Origin: Camellia lanceoleosa
Taxonomy: Eukaryota > Streptophyta > Magnoliopsida > Ericales > Theaceae
Reading direction: 5' to 3'
Assembly (NCBI GenBank): GCA_025200525.1
Contig: CM045770.1
Span: 82,329,347-82,393,346 of the forward strand
DNA length: 64,000 bases
This document shows positions 34,453-47,717 of this stretch, in pieces; position 1 is the first letter of the stretch; the number at the start of each line of letters is the position of its first letter. The position numbers were made by a program, and so were the translations under genes. A model generated the notes under the pieces. The model saw only the letters and a list, made by a program, of their open reading frames with translations. It was not told the DNA's origin and ran no database searches.

Positions 34453-35345
34453 CCTTGGATCATGATTTGAAGCTTTGGAATGCAATTAAACTCATGCATG
34501 TTTGTTTTAACCCATGTTCTTGGAAATCTATGGCAATGGTGCTTATACATGGACTCACTCTTGGGCAATGATTTGTCAAATTGGCTTTTGAAACTTAATG
34601 TAATATATGTTTTAAGTGTTTCTCCCAGATTTTTAGTGCCAAGAGGTTGAGTTTTGGATTGTTGAATACTTGGTTCAAACTTGGAAGACAAATCTGAAAA
34701 TTCAGATTTTGCTTCCTCGCTTCGAGCGAGCCCTTTGATTATAAGTGCAAGCTCGCTCGGCTTTGACCATCGAGCGATTTCAATGGCAGCGTAGATTTCA
34801 AAGAACGATACTTTTGCATTTCATCGGGCCCTGCATCATTTCGGCGAGGAATGCTTTCGCTTCGTGCGAAGCCTTTGATTTTGGTGATCTCATTTCGAAG
34901 CGAGCATGCCGAGTGACCATCACGAAGAATTTCAACATCTAGTATTTTTGTTTCATCGTAATCCAGCTTCCGAGTGAGGGGATGTTAAACTTCGGCCAGA
35001 ACCCTTTTGATTTTAGGAGCTCGCTCGAGGCGAAGAAGGCTCATTGAAAGCGAGACCCCTTTATTTACCGACAACTTTTAAAAAATGTTTTCTAAGGCAT
35101 TTTGCATCCATATTCCATCTCAGGCATTCCTAGGCCATGATTAGAGACTCCGCCAGTGAGGATAAGGGGTTGATAATCGCATAGAATCATTGGTGTGAGT
35201 TTTGTGCATTTAGAATCGTATTTCAAGTGTGTATCCGTAATGTGCTTATGTGGGTCACGTCGGCTGCAACCTGCGTTTGACCCCTTTGACTTCACCTATT
35301 TTGTATCGTATTGCACCACCGGTGAGTAATAACTTTGTAAAGTTA
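34453..35345 (+). repeat. Outer chromovirus-like LTR, middle part after the solo LTR
   Basis: Continues the outer LTR after the CCTTG duplication. TTTGAAGCTTTGGAATG, TGGGCAATGATTTGTCAAAT, the AAATTCAGATTT palindrome and GTGAGTAATAACTTTGTAAAG match 35880-36520 of the next LTR in the same order. At about 35345 it stops matching the 3' part of the family and switches to a 5'-part match, so its last ~800 bp are missing. Confidence 0.7.
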
Positions 35346-37271
35346 TGTTCATCATAATTTATGTGATATTATGGTGTATTTAATTAAAATGTGATTAGGT
35401 ATGATTAAATTAGATTAAAATGGGTTAAATTGCAATAGTTGCTTTATTTACCACATTGCCTACCCTTAGTGGGCCACTACCTCAAAACATTGAGCCTTAT
35501 TACACTTAATCAAAACACTTCCCTCGGCCTCATTTCTTGTTTTGCCGACTAGAGAGGGAGGTAAGGAGAGAGTTAGTTTTCATCTCATCTTGCTTGTTTG
35601 GGCTTGGGAATTGAAGGAATTGAAGTGTGGATTGTTAATTAAGCTCCTACACCTTAAATTCAAGACGTAGGTAAGAGAATTCACCTTCTTATTCTTGTGT
35701 TTAAGTTGTTTCTAGCATGGATCATGGTAGTTTAAGAGTTAAGGCATAAATTGGTTCAAAAGTGTTGAATTAGAACTAAATTGTTGCATGCATGTACATA
35801 TGCATTATTGAGGTTGTTCTTCAAAATTGTTACATGCATGTCCATGTTAATGTTAAGACCATGATTTCATCTTGAATTTGAAAGAATGAGCTCAATAGAG
35901 TATGTTTTGGAAGCTTTGATTTGAGTTAATCTCATGCATGTCACCTTGTAGCATGTTCGCATGTTCATGAAAAATGGGTTTGAAAATGAGTTTAATTGAA
36001 ACACCCTTGGGCTTTGATTTGTCAAATTGATCTTTGAAACATGTAATATTAGGTGTTTACAAGTGTTTTCCAAGTTTTTGGCCCAAGAGGATCGATTTTG
36101 GTGTTTGAAAACTTGATTTTGAGATAGGGACTCAAATCTGGAATTTCCAGATTTTTGAGCCTACCTTCGGCGAAGCGCCGAGCGTACACTCGGATCGTGC
36201 CTTCCGCGGCGAGAAAGGTTACGCCGGCGTGAAATGCGTCATCCAAGATTTCGTGAGTTCACGCTCCCGAGCGAAAACTCCGCTCGGCGAGACTAAAGTG
36301 TTCAAAAGTGCATCTTTGCATCCTCTTTCCATCCTAGGCATTCCTAGGGCATATTTAAGGCATCTTAAGAGGATATAGATATAGAACCACACCGAGGCAA
36401 TTAGGGATTAAGTTATTATCTTTCCCAAGCTGTAAGCTTAGTGTGTGTTCAATCATTCTTGTATAGGGTTGGCTTCAGGAGACGCTCTAGATCATAGCCA
36501 ACTCGTGAGTAACAATTGTGTAAAGATATGTTCAAATGATTATCTTTTGAATCGAATCAATCAGCATTTCTTGGTGATATTGATTCTTGAATGAATGTAT
36601 GTCCTTTATTTAGGCATCTTGTGGCATCCTTAGCACCCTCACACTTGTTATCTATATTCTGAGAGATCTCTGTCGGTTCCTCGTGGAACCACTCTTGATT
36701 GATGGCCATCATTCTTGTTAGGTCTTTTAAGACCCTCATGGATGTACCACATATGATTTCTTGTCTTGAACTCTTGATATCTTGATTGAATTGAGCTGCA
36801 TTCATTCTAAACCCCTTTACGCTTTATGTTATTCACTGGGCTTTAGCTCACTGCTCATATATATATATAGGTGTACAGGCACCGGATCAAAGCTAGGGGC
36901 GTCAGGGTTACTCCAGTTTTGTCAAGCCAGCCTATGTGCCTCACTGCGAGGTTCCGAGCCTATCATGCTAAGGCTTAGGGGTGTTTTAGCATTCCCTCGC
37001 AGTCTTTACCGCTTTGTAATAATCAATGGATTGTATAGATGAATGTTTATCCTTTTGAATGATTGTATATATGTACATACCGTTTTGTCCGGTTGCATAT
37101 ATGTATGAAGAAAATCTTTTTGCATCTGATATCCTGACTCATTGGACATTGTTTATTTCTTGTATTGGCTTCCGGAAACATACTGTTTCTTGTATTCTTG
37201 TTAGCGGGCCTTGGTAATCTATTCTTGGCGATTCTGATACTAAACCCATAGGGCGGGTTTGGGTCGTGACA
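35346..37271 (+). repeat. Chromovirus 5' LTR, truncated at its start
   Basis: Ends GGGTCGTGACA at 37271, followed by a primer binding site, so it is the 5' LTR of the gag downstream. Compared with the solo LTR it lacks about the first 330 bp. Contains the AAATCTGGAATTTCCAGATTT-type palindrome (about 36125) and degraded CGCTCGAGCG sites. Confidence 0.78.
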
Positions 37272-37690
37272 GAGTGGTATCAGAGCGATACTTAACCACG
37301 AGTTATACCGCACACACGTGTCCAAATGAGCTATAGGGTGTCCTAGAAAAGCGATTAGGGCATGACATGAGCATGAAAAGTGTGTGTGGACATGACTTAA
37401 TATATATGCTCTTGTGTTAATCTGTTTAAGCAGTATTTGCTTACATGATGAAGCTGTTTAAGTATGTAAGTTTATGTTTATACTTGCTATAACTATTTAT
37501 AGTGAAATCGATAATGCAAATGAATCTGATTCGTCCTCCACTGACGCGAGAATGGCACGAATGGAAAGAATGATGGGCCGATAAGCGCTAGACTTGAAAC
37601 AACAACAGAATCAACGGCCCCCACCTCCTCCTCCCATGCGTGAATGTTAATGATGGGGACATAATTGCTCTCACCTAGAAGTTCAGCAAA
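37272..37690 (+). other. Leader and start of chromovirus gag
   Basis: Apart from the primer site, the first ~240 bases are untranslated leader. From about 37510 gag-like residues appear in broken frames (a Pro-rich QRPPPPPP stretch at about 37615, then GDIIAL before KFSKMKPPSFKGG). The true gag start is therefore probably upstream of the 37691 methionine. Confidence 0.6.
37275..37286 (+). other. Primer binding site for initiator Met tRNA
   Basis: TGGTATCAGAGC, three bases after the LTR end TGACA. It is the standard complement to the 3' end of plant initiator methionine tRNA used by many chromoviruses and other plant LTR elements. Confidence 0.93.
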
Positions 37691-38446
37691 ATGAAACCGC
37701 CATCCTTTAAGGGAGGCCTTGAACCGCTGAAAGCTGAAGCTTGGGTACTTGAGATTGAAAAGTTATTTGAAGTGTTTCCGTGTTCGGAAGCGAATAAAGT
37801 ACTGTTAGCTACCTTCACCTTGCAAGAAGAGGCCAGAAGGTGGTGGATGTTGATCCGTGACACCAACACTGTTCTGACATGGGCTCAGTTTAAGGAGTCC
37901 TTCTTTGAAAAGTATTTCCCCCAGTGTGTCAGGGACAGAAAAGTAACTGAATTTGAACAACTGAGACAGGGCACAATGTCCGTTGCTGAATATGAGACAA
38001 AGTTTACCGAGCTTGCTAGATATGCCCCACATATGGTGGACACTGACTACAAGAAGGCCAGAAAATTTGAAAGCGGCCTAAATGTTGCAATACTGGACAG
38101 GATTAGTGTTTTAAACCTACCGACCTATGTCGGTGTTCTTGACCGAGCATTAATGGCTAAGTCAAACATCAGGAAAGTAAAAAGCAATTTCAAGTTCAAG
38201 AAAGGCAAGCATAACTCATCAAATAAGAAATAGAATACGGGGTCAACAATTAGCCCCAGCCAAGGGAGTGGTTCCATACCACCCTGTTCTGTATGTGGTA
38301 AGAACCATAAGGGAGTTTGTTATAAAATTTCTGGTGCTTGTTACAGGTGTGGAAGGGTGGGCCACATGGTGAAAGATTGCCCCTCCTTGCTCGGCAATAG
38401 TAAAAGCTGGCGGCCACAAAGCATCAATCAGAGCACCAAAGCCTAA
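37691..38446 (+). pseudogene. Chromovirus-type (Tekay/Del-like) gag with CCHC knuckle
   Basis: The capsid region starts MKPPSFKGGLEPLKAEAW with LEIEKLFEVF, EARRWW, FKESFFEKYFP, FEQLRQGTMSVAEYETKF and FESGLN, typical of chromovirus gag. A single in-frame TAG at 38231-38233 precedes a linker, CSVCGKNHKGVC and a CCHC zinc knuckle CYRCGRVGHMVKDC (38339-38380), ending at a TAA at about 38446. It forms the particle and binds RNA. The protease-pol part that should follow is not seen before the N gap at 38701. Confidence 0.87.
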
Positions 38447-38700
38447 CCCCAAAGCTAGGAAGAGCCTATGAGGCGGGGCAGTGTTTGCCCTAATCGGAGG
38501 CGTGCAAAATACTAAAACCGTGTGTCGGTATCCTCTCTATTTGTGCTCAAAGTGCATATGTCTTGATTGATTAGGTCTACACATTCTTATGTGTCATATT
38601 GCTTTCACGAAATTGAATAGACCCTTAGAGCCCATGAATTATTTGTTATCATATCATCACGGTGGGAGGATCCATGACATGTGCATATATATATCACCTT
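38447..38700. other. Unassigned sequence before the gap
   Basis: Nothing recognisable: no protease motif in any frame. It may be diverged gag-pol linker or unrelated sequence at a contig end. Confidence 0.5.
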
Positions 38701-38800
38701 NNNNNNNNNNNNNNNNNNNNNNNNNNNNNNNNNNNNNNNNNNNNNNNNNNNNNNNNNNNNNNNNNNNNNNNNNNNNNNNNNNNNNNNNNNNNNNNNNNNN
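38701..38800. other. Assembly gap (100 N)
   Basis: Exactly 100 N, the usual placeholder for a scaffold gap of unknown length. The sequence to its right starts in the middle of an E2 LTR (matching about 6953 of E1), so the two sides are separate contigs with repeated content. Confidence 0.97.
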
Positions 38801-41800
38801 CGAATGTCAATTGGAACAAAACACTTCATGTTTGTTTTTGAAAGATGGTTTGCTACCCAGTAGGCTTAAAAATGTAAGATTTTGCCACCGGGTGGGCTTA
38901 GAAAATATGATTTTGCCATCGCGGGTGTCTAGTGGGCTTAAACAAACATTTGATGAATTGTTTCCAATCCAAATAACACAACCTCCACCCACACAGTATT
39001 CATAAGTGCAAGATATCACATAAGAAGCTAGCCCTCATAGTAAGCATGCTATTCATGGCAACACTCACACGCATGCAAGGATGCTAAAGCATAAAACTCA
39101 CTTAGAGTACTCCAAGCCAAAAGCAGAAACTCATTAGAAATCATGCATGATCCTAAAGTATACGTAAATGCCTTAATGCAACACATGCAAAAATGCAAAC
39201 TATAAGAAAGTTTCCTGCTTATTGTAAACATGGCATATGGAATGCTGACTAACTAACACCGTATTCAATTTGGAATTGAAATACAAATGCAAGCTTTGTA
39301 GCGGATCTTTGGCAGGTCGAGTCCTGCATCTGCAAAAGCAGATAAATGAATGCAAACATGCTATCATCAATCGTGAGCCATGTTAATCAATATGCCCTAA
39401 TCTAACCATCATAAGCGAATGTAAATAAAAAGAGGAAGAAAGACGTGGGGTTGGAAGACATACATCAAGACCTTTTTTCACACACACTTATTACAATTAT
39501 GCCCCTCGCTAGAGGGTCCGAATAAATATACAAATTCCTTAATAAAAGAATAGTACATGATCCAAATAATACATCCAAATATGTACAAATTCCTAATTAA
39601 TTAACAAATTAACTAAGAAAATAAATAAAGTGGCATGCAAGCGAGGACTACTCTTGATTCCATTCCGTGATGATGAATGATGCATACCCGGTTGTTTTGC
39701 GCTGAAATCCATGACGATGCCCCAATTAGCCTCTGTTCATGCACTGTTCTTGAAATGCGTGCCAAGTCTCTAAGATGTTGATTCTTGATTTTGCCGCACC
39801 GGAGAGCGGGGAGAGGGCATAGCAATGTATTTTCACAAATATATGCATCTTATAGATCCTCAAATGCCATATCAACACGATCTCGATGCATGATGGCCAG
39901 GAGCCAAAGTGCACAACTCAATATAAAGAATGAATGCATATGAACATCTAACAAAAACCTAACTCCATCATGGATAATTGGAAAGTTAATCGGTGGACTT
40001 GGGAATTGAGAGATCGCTGCCCAGCATTACCAATGGAGTACGGAGCGCACTCTGCTTTCCGTGTCTTAAGTTAACTCCTATCCGAACACAATGCGATAGT
40101 GCATGATATGCATGAAATGCAACTAATATACAACCTAGCATGCGCAATGCTATGAAGCTAATGACAAACAATGCGATGCACAGGTAATACACAACCGAAA
40201 GCATACACAATGCTATGGATGAAATGACATCACCTTAATGCAATAATGGGCTTACACCAACGCTGAGAGAGCCTCGGTACCAGCGACTCACATAGAGGCC
40301 ATCATATATGAAAACAACAAGATATGTCTCGAAATGCGCAGACGCTGCACGAACAAATCGACGAATCGACCTTCAGCAATCAAATGCCACTCTAATGAGA
40401 CATGGCAAAGACATGGAATATGGTATGCAAACATGCAAAAAAGTAGCAAAATGAGGGGGCAAAAACAGCCCCGAAACAAGGCGAAATGACACCCGATGCA
40501 TGGAATCACTCCCGAAATGCAAAACTAGGTACATGAAATGGCTTACAGCTATGCAAAGCATGCATAATTAGGACATGAAGTGTAAAAGAAGAAGCAAGGC
40601 TGCCCAGAGACAAGCATTTTTACAGTACAAAGAATGGCAAGAAAGTGAGTACACATGGGACTAAATTAGCATGCAAAAATGGACCCGCAAGAGGGGTGAT
40701 GAAGCAAGTGGTAGATGAAAAGCCCAAACAGAAAAAGACCCTTCTACAACACTGAAGAGGGACTAAAAATATGACTAATTACAGTTTATGGAAGCCCCAA
40801 AACAGTATACAAACACACTCAAAATGTCATGCAAGATGAGGCTCAAAGGAGGCTATAACACAAAGTATGCAAAATATTCATCAAAAAGCCAAAGACCCTA
40901 ATGAAACATGACAAGGGGGTCAAAATATAGCACTTTAAGTTCTGATCAAGGTCCAAAACAGAATCTCAATAAACTAATAAATCATGCAAAATGGGGGACC
41001 AAAGAGGGGTACAATGGAAAGTGATACATGGAGGTCCCCAACAGTGTTGAGCCCTTCTTCAATGTTGAAGAGGACTCAAAATAGGCCTTTTACAGTTTAC
41101 ATCAGGCTCCAAAACAGATCACACATAAGCCAAAAATACTATGCAAATTAATGGCATTCAAGGATATTGAAGCAAGTGCAACATGGGGGCTCCCCAACAG
41201 TGTTGAGCCCTTAAACAAACATGAAAATCACTCAAAATAATCCTAGTTCCAGCTAGGGTCGGAGCCCAAAACAAGTAAGCAAAGAGGGCTAAGAAATGTT
41301 GCAAAAATGAGACCAAAAGAGAGGAAATGAACTTACCCTGTAAACCAACCTTTGCTGCCTCTTGGACCAAAAATGTTGCCTCCTAGCTCTGAAAAACTCC
41401 CTGCTGCTGAAATGGAGTAGTGGTGGTGGTGCTAGGTATGATGAAGAAAGGGTGTAGAACTTGGGAATTTTTGAAGGAAATGAGAGAGATGGAGGAGATA
41501 TGCATGCAAGAGCTCAAAGCAATTTTTGTAACCCTAAAACCAGGTTTTTGCAGCTGGTTATCTAGGACAAATGAGAGGGAGAAAAGGAGGGAAAAAGGGG
41601 AGGAAATTGCATCAAGTTTCCTCCAAAAAGTTCCTCCTGACATGTGTTTTGAGGGAAAACAATGCACAACAGAATGTACTCACCCCGAGGCTGGTCAAGG
41701 AGCTAGTTTCTGATTTGCAGGTCGGCCATAAGTCAAAATGGTCAAGTTGAATTTCCGCCGACCATCACAAAAGGTGTCCTCCTGTGCACCTCAACACAAC

Positions 41801-42544
41801 CTTGGTTCAAAATCGGAGAAAGTGAAATGCGAGAGAGAACAAGCCATTTTTCAAAGGGGTTCAAAAGGGTCGTGGAATTATTGGCGCCACCAACTTTGGT
41901 GTCCTCCCATGTGTATACCACACAAATATGGGGTTAGGATTGAAAAAGTGACCCTAGGGTGGTCAACATTGGCTTGAAGTGAGAAAACCAAGGCCGGAGG
42001 GCGATGATGGAATATAACTGTCATTGAAACAATTGCTGGCCTTCCACCCTTTCTACGGCCTTCTGTGATGAAACAGAGGTACCGCAAAATGAACGAAAAC
42101 CGATGCAAACAAGGTTCCGGCAAAGCAATTCGAGGTCCCGAACCTGTCAGCAGTGTGTTCGACCACGAAGTTGGTCTCGGACCACAAGTGTCCTTAAAAG
42201 GGAGAAAATAAGATGCATGCCAAACCGGAGCAAACGGAGGTAGTTAGGCGGTCCTCAACTGAGGCGCTCCGACGGCTTAAAACCGGAATCGTTCGGAATG
42301 GGCAAAATGGACTACTACTAAATGTAACCCACGGCCACCGAGATGATCTACTAGACCTCCCTCCTCAGGGAAAAGAAATAGAGAAAATCGAGCCGGTTTG
42401 CAAACCGAGTCAGTACGAAAGTCCAAGTTCGGAGGCAAGGCTCAGTACGAGACTCAAACCTCAAATCAGCACGATATACAACATCACTAAGCGCCAATCA
42501 AGGACGTTCGAGTCTTAAGGTCGGGTCAAAATGGGGTGTCTACA
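38801..42544 (-). repeat. E2 3' LTR (start lost in gap)
   Basis: Ends GGGGTGTCTACA at 42544. Matches 6953-10678 and shares its variants (AAGTGGCATGCAAGCGAGG at about 39630, GTAAGCAAAGAGGGCT at about 41275). The part up to about 40400 and after 41600 has many small differences, while 40400-41300 is nearly identical to E1. The triple hairpin at about 38853-38935 is disrupted. Confidence 0.92.
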
Positions 42545-42560
42545 GTTGCCCCTCTTGAGG
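42545..42560 (-). other. E2 polypurine tract
   Basis: Reads CCTCAAGAGGGGCAAC on the element strand, directly abutting the TGTAGACACC start of the 3' LTR. Textbook position and composition. Confidence 0.88.
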
Positions 42561-43590
42561 TAACTCGAAAGTCATAAGAATGATCGAGTGAATGTCAAAG
42601 CCTGAGATCGACCCATTTTTGACAAGGCGTCAAGACTTAGACAAAGGCATAAGGTATCAGAGATATGCCGCGTGCAGTAAGGGCAAATGCCGACATGTAC
42701 AGAGCGGATGTAACTTAATGATCATGCAATGCAAAGCAAGTCAGAATGACGCAAGTATTCGCAAATAGATGCAACAGCTTTTTAAGCAAGAATGCAAAGT
42801 AACAACTACATTTCAGCGCTAAGAACGCGGAGAATTGTCCAATTCACGCCGCTTCACACGGAGAAGATACGATATACCGCTGATTCGTCTGGTCGCATCA
42901 CTTCAAATGAACTGCATATACAATATCGCGTCGCAAAAGAAAGAAACTCAACAAGCACAACACATCTAACAACATATATTCAATGCGATACCAAAGTTTG
43001 GTACACGCGCCCGGTGGTGAATGCATCGCAAAGGCGAGAAAGGAATGTGCGTGACAACGCAATCTTAAACACAGAGGCATAGTAATATCAAGAAATGTGC
43101 ATAACAATGCAAGTATGCTCATGAGAATGCAATTTGTGTGCATGACAATGTAAAACGAGCATAAATCAGGGTGCCCGTTTGCTACGAAACAATGAGCAAG
43201 AAAATGCCCGTTTCGGCGAGGGCGGCTCGATCGCGACCTCCGATTTACCTCCCGGAGAGATTACAACATGTTCAAAAGGATACATCTCGATTTTGATGAG
43301 TAATGATGAGACGCGCATCAGGAATTGAAGCTGACGTTCCGGCGGGGCGATTTCGTGATAGAAAGTGCACTTTTCTTACACTTTTTCAGGTCCCGGAAAC
43401 TCCAATCTTCCTCAAAATTTGCAGAGAGCTAGGTGAGCATATGGGGATCACCACCGGCCAGTTATCTTCCCTAGGGGAGGCCATCGGCCATTTTTCAAAA
43501 ATAGAATGGCTTACCAACCGTAAAAGGTGGCAGTGGCCACCGCCCAAACTGGGCAATTTGGTCTTTTCACCTCTTTTCTTTAAATCTACT
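42561..43590. other. E2 3' untranslated region / antisense gene 1 upstream region
   Basis: Equivalent to 10693-11740 in E1. No coding region supported. 43050-43510 is almost identical between copies, while 42600-43000 and after 43510 show many differences. The GGCCGGCC palindromes of E1 are reduced here (GGCTTACC, GTGGCCACC at about 43507-43540). Confidence 0.58.
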
Positions 43591-43599
43591 TGCCCAAAC

Positions 43600-46500
43600 A
43601 CTTTGAGCTCATAACCTCAGCCACTTAAATCTTCTCCTTGCTTCCCAAACCATTTTTCTCCTAGATCTCGAGCTCTATAATGCTTTTTCCAACCCCCACG
43701 CAAGTTGTTTTCAAAACTTTCGCTTTTAAACACTTTGAACCGATTAAATTTTGATTTCGGCTTTTTTCTCATTTTCGCCACTTGAGGTAAGTTTGTCTCA
43801 ATATTTGGAAGATTTTCTCGGGGTTGACTTTTGTTGACTTTTTTCATTTCCGAGAGTTGACTTCGCTGACTTTTCTAATTTTTGCTCATTTTTGCTTCTT
43901 TTTGCAGATCTAAATAGTCGGTCATTTTCTCACTACGGAGGTCCTCCGTGCCGGGGATGATTTTGATGTCATGACTCTGCCTGAGGGTTTGACCGCTCAT
44001 TCCGAGAGATACGTCTACGCAAGACACGCTTCTTCCATGGTCATTTCACTTCACCTTGACTTTATCGACGAGCACCGGAGATCTATCATGGGAGCCAGAG
44101 CATCACCTCTCCCACGGGGCACGGGAGGTATTTTAATTCATTTTTTACCTTTTCTCAGAATATATTCTCGTGATTTTTCATGCACTTCGTGTCTTTGCTA
44201 TGTTTGTCTCCGCTTCATTTTGAGTAAGCAGTACTTTATTTAGAATGTTTAGTTCATGACATAGCATCCTTTTGCATTCTCGAACACACAGCTCAATCAC
44301 TTGAATTTCAACATTGACCCATAAATTGATTATGGACGACGGCACACACCGGTAGGAATTGAACACACTACTCAATACTTGAATTCCGAGATGAACACAC
44401 GTACCCCATTCTTTGATGTCGAACACACAGCTTCATCGCTGAGGTGGACACACGACAATAATCGATTGAGAGTTGAACACGCAGCCCAAACATTTGAGAT
44501 GAACACGCAGCCCATTCTTTGATGTCGAACACACAGTTCATCGTTGAGGTGGACACACGACACACACTGATCGAGAGTTGAACACGCAGCCCAAACATTT
44601 GAGATGAACACGCAGCCCATTCTTTGATGTCGAACACACAGTCCATCGTGGAGGTGGACACACGGCACACACTGATTTAGAGTAGAACACATAGCCCTAA
44701 CTTGGATTTTTCTGAACACACAACCCATAAATTTAAGGTGAACACGCAGCACACACTGATTGAGAGTAGAACACGCAGCCCTAACTAGGATTCTCTGAAC
44801 ACACAGCCCAAATTGAAGGAGAACACGCAGTACACACTGATTGAGAGTAGAACACGCAGCCCTAACTCGGATTCTCTGAACACACAGCCCAAATTGAAGG
44901 TGAACACGCAAAGACACATCGATTGAGAGTAGAACACGACTTTAACTCGGATTGTCTCAACACACATTTCAAATTGAAGGTGAACACGCGAAGACACACC
45001 GATTGAGAGTAGAACACGCACTAACTCGGATTTTCAACACATACCAAATTGAAGGTGAACACGCGAAGACACACCGATTGAGAGTAGAACACGCACTCTA
45101 ACTCGGATTTCAACACACGCCCAAATTGAAGGTGAACACGCAAAGACACACCGATTGAGAGTAGAACACGCAGCTCTAACTCGATTTTCAACACACACCA
45201 AATTGAAGGTGAACACGCAGAATACACATCGATTGAGAGTCGAACACGCAATTTCACTTATTTTATTTCGTGACGCAACTTATTTACTTGCACACAACTT
45301 TATTCATTTCATTTGGCGTACTCATTCTTTTATACTAACACATGTATTCAATCTGAACGCAGTTGGTTCTCGTGACTGTGGTGGATACTACCCACCACCG
45401 CTAGAGGTTGGCACGCCGAGCTCTGAGGTCAGTCTGATTTAGTTGGTTTGGCAGGTTCGGGGCCTTCAAGGTTATCGTGATTGTCTCGCCAGAGGACACT
45501 GCCGGCTTTTGGTGGAGAGATGGTGGGACACCACCAACTCTTTCATTTTTCTCGCCACTAGGGATTTGACTATGACCCCGCCGGATTTTGCCAGTATTGA
45601 CTGCCTCGATATAGGAGGTTGGCCCATTCTCACGACGAGGACATGGGCGAATGGGAGGCCGCTTGATACATTTGTTGGGGCCCGCCCGTCAGGACAGAGC
45701 TTCAGGGAGAGTCCGATACACCTGGTTCTCTTCCCATTTTCTGAGGGTGGAGATGGAGCCCGGGACTCCTGAGGAGGCAGAGCAGTATGCCCGTGGTTTT
45801 CTTATGTTCCTCTTCGGGACTACTCTATTCACGACAGAGGGAACACGGTTGTCAGATTGTATCTGAGCGCTCTGGTGGACCTATCACAGGTCGGACGGTA
45901 CGACTGGGGTGGCGCCGGCCTGGCTACCCTTTACTGCTACATGAGCGCGACCTCCTGCGGGCAGAGAGACTTACTTGGCGGTTATTGGAGAGCTTGGGAG
46001 GTACTTTTTGTCCTCTTGATTTACATTTCTGCTCCTCATTACTTGTACATTGCACACACAACGCACTTTACACTCTGTATTTTGCCCTAAGCACTTTGTA
46101 TTTACATTCTGCACTGCTTTCTTTAGTTATGGATCTACGTATATTTCCCGACGTTAGCCCCAGAGTTGGTGGTGGCAGGGCCCCTCATGACCTCAGACTC
46201 ACCGGGTATTCGAGGATTCCAAGACCTACGAGACCCCGAGAGACTTCTTTATCTACGACAAAGATTTTGACACCGGCGACGACGGAGGTATTTCGTAACT
46301 CTCACCTTCCGCTTTTCATCTTTTGATTTGCCTCAGATATTCCTCGATTTCGATTGGTTTATGCACCGTTACCCACAGACACATGGCGCCTTTGGGCGCT
46401 TTGGGTGATGGTCTCCGATTTCAAGATGTCGAGAATCGGCACCTCCCAAGACAGATCTTGCTCAAGGACCGCTTGGTAGAGCATGGTTTCGGGGAACGCT

Positions 46501-47717
46501 TTGCTGTATGGGGATACACTTCTCAGGACCCTCCCGCAGCACCACCTGCCAATATGCGGACTGCTGATAGGCTCTTTTCTCAGGATATTGTTAGTGCTAT
46601 GCTGGGCACTGATGCTTTGCTACATCTTGAGGAGGGGGACTATGCCACTTATCGCCATCAGATATCTCGATGCCTCCTTGACGGAGGCGCATTCGCCACC
46701 GAGGCCCGGCTGGTGTGCCATCTTCGAGTCGCTCAGGCTACGATATCCTCCTCCAAGAGGGCCGGGTACATCCAGAGGTGGGCGCGGATTCATTCCCCCG
46801 ATTGCTCCGACTCTTCATCATCCTGGGTGGCCAGACATGCCGACCGAGTTGACGAGTTGGCGATTTGGGGTTCCTTACTGTGTCTCACCGAGCCTCCTTC
46901 CTCGACCATATATATGTCGAGATCCCGATTCACCACCAAGATAGTTTTTTACAGCCTTTGATTTATCAATCTGGATACTTGGACATTCATTCTTTTATCG
47001 ATAGTTTTGCATCTCAGATTCCGTAGCCTCCGCTGAGTATGTAGATGAGATGCTTGGAGTGATGGCCGATTTGAGGGCATGATCCTACGGAGGAGGCATA
47101 CCGCCATTATGGGTGTGCAAGCATCGCTCATCTTTTCTTGCATTTATCATATTTCGATGACACGCCGGTTTTGAACATTCTATCAAGATTGATAGGTCGC
47201 TTGTGCGTAACATATCCGACACACCCCACTCACATACTGACTTGCATCCGATTTTCATATTTGAACCGATGTATTGAACTCTTCACTTCAGATGCCTCCC
47301 CGTAGAGCAACTGGCCATGTCATGCAAAGCCACATGGGCGCACCGGCCTTCTGTGGAGGTCGATCGTCTGACCTTTGAGGCGCGGGCCATCTGGGGCCTT
47401 TCGAGAAGCCGGGCCATCCAGCCTTTTCAGCCGGGCCATCCAGGCCTTTCCGAGGAGCTCGGGGAGGGTCCTCTCGTAGGTGCAGGGCACATATTATAGA
47501 GGCGGAGCCCGATGAGGATGAGGAGGAGGAGGTCGCAGACCGTCAGTCGGAGACATCCGCTGAGGAGGGGGATTCCGGTCTTGGTTCCGGGAGTGGAGGC
47601 GAGGCTGAGGGGGATCCTGAGGATGACAGCTCCAACCCGGATGGTGATGGTGGTGCAGAGGTTGTCTCGCAGAAGAGGATGAGGAGGGCCCCTCATTCCC
47701 GCTCCCGAGGATATTGA
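43600..47717 (+). pseudogene. E2 antisense gene 1: plant mobile domain protein, spliced
   Basis: Same exon plan as E1: leader intron 43787-43907, exon 43908-44127 (ATG at 43971, MTLPEGLTAHSERY), array-bearing intron 44128-45362, exon 45363-46000, intron 46001-46126, and further exons to the stop at 47715-47717 (RAPHSRSRGY). PMD residues: LVERWWDTTNSF, LTMTP-DFASI-CLDIGGWPI, EESPIHLVLFPF (about 45510-45740). The 46323-46961 frame holds FDWFMHRYP-like and VWGYTSQDPPAAPP, MRTADRLFSQDIVSAMLG, HLEEGDYATYRH, then YIQRWARIHSPDC. The last exon is Glu/Asp-rich. PMD proteins are nuclear factors in plants; here the gene is carried by the element. Frameshifts remain. Confidence 0.76.
44275..45255. repeat. 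E2 tandem array inside antisense-gene intron
   Basis: Same hierarchy as in E1: ~105-bp units first (44380-44680), then ~78-81-bp units (44680-45250) built on GAACACGCAG words. E2 shows cleaner 105-bp units. In the right half of the array E2 has a variant GAACACGCRAAGACACA replacing GCAGCACACA. It lies between the donor at 44128 and the acceptor at 45362. Confidence 0.88.
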
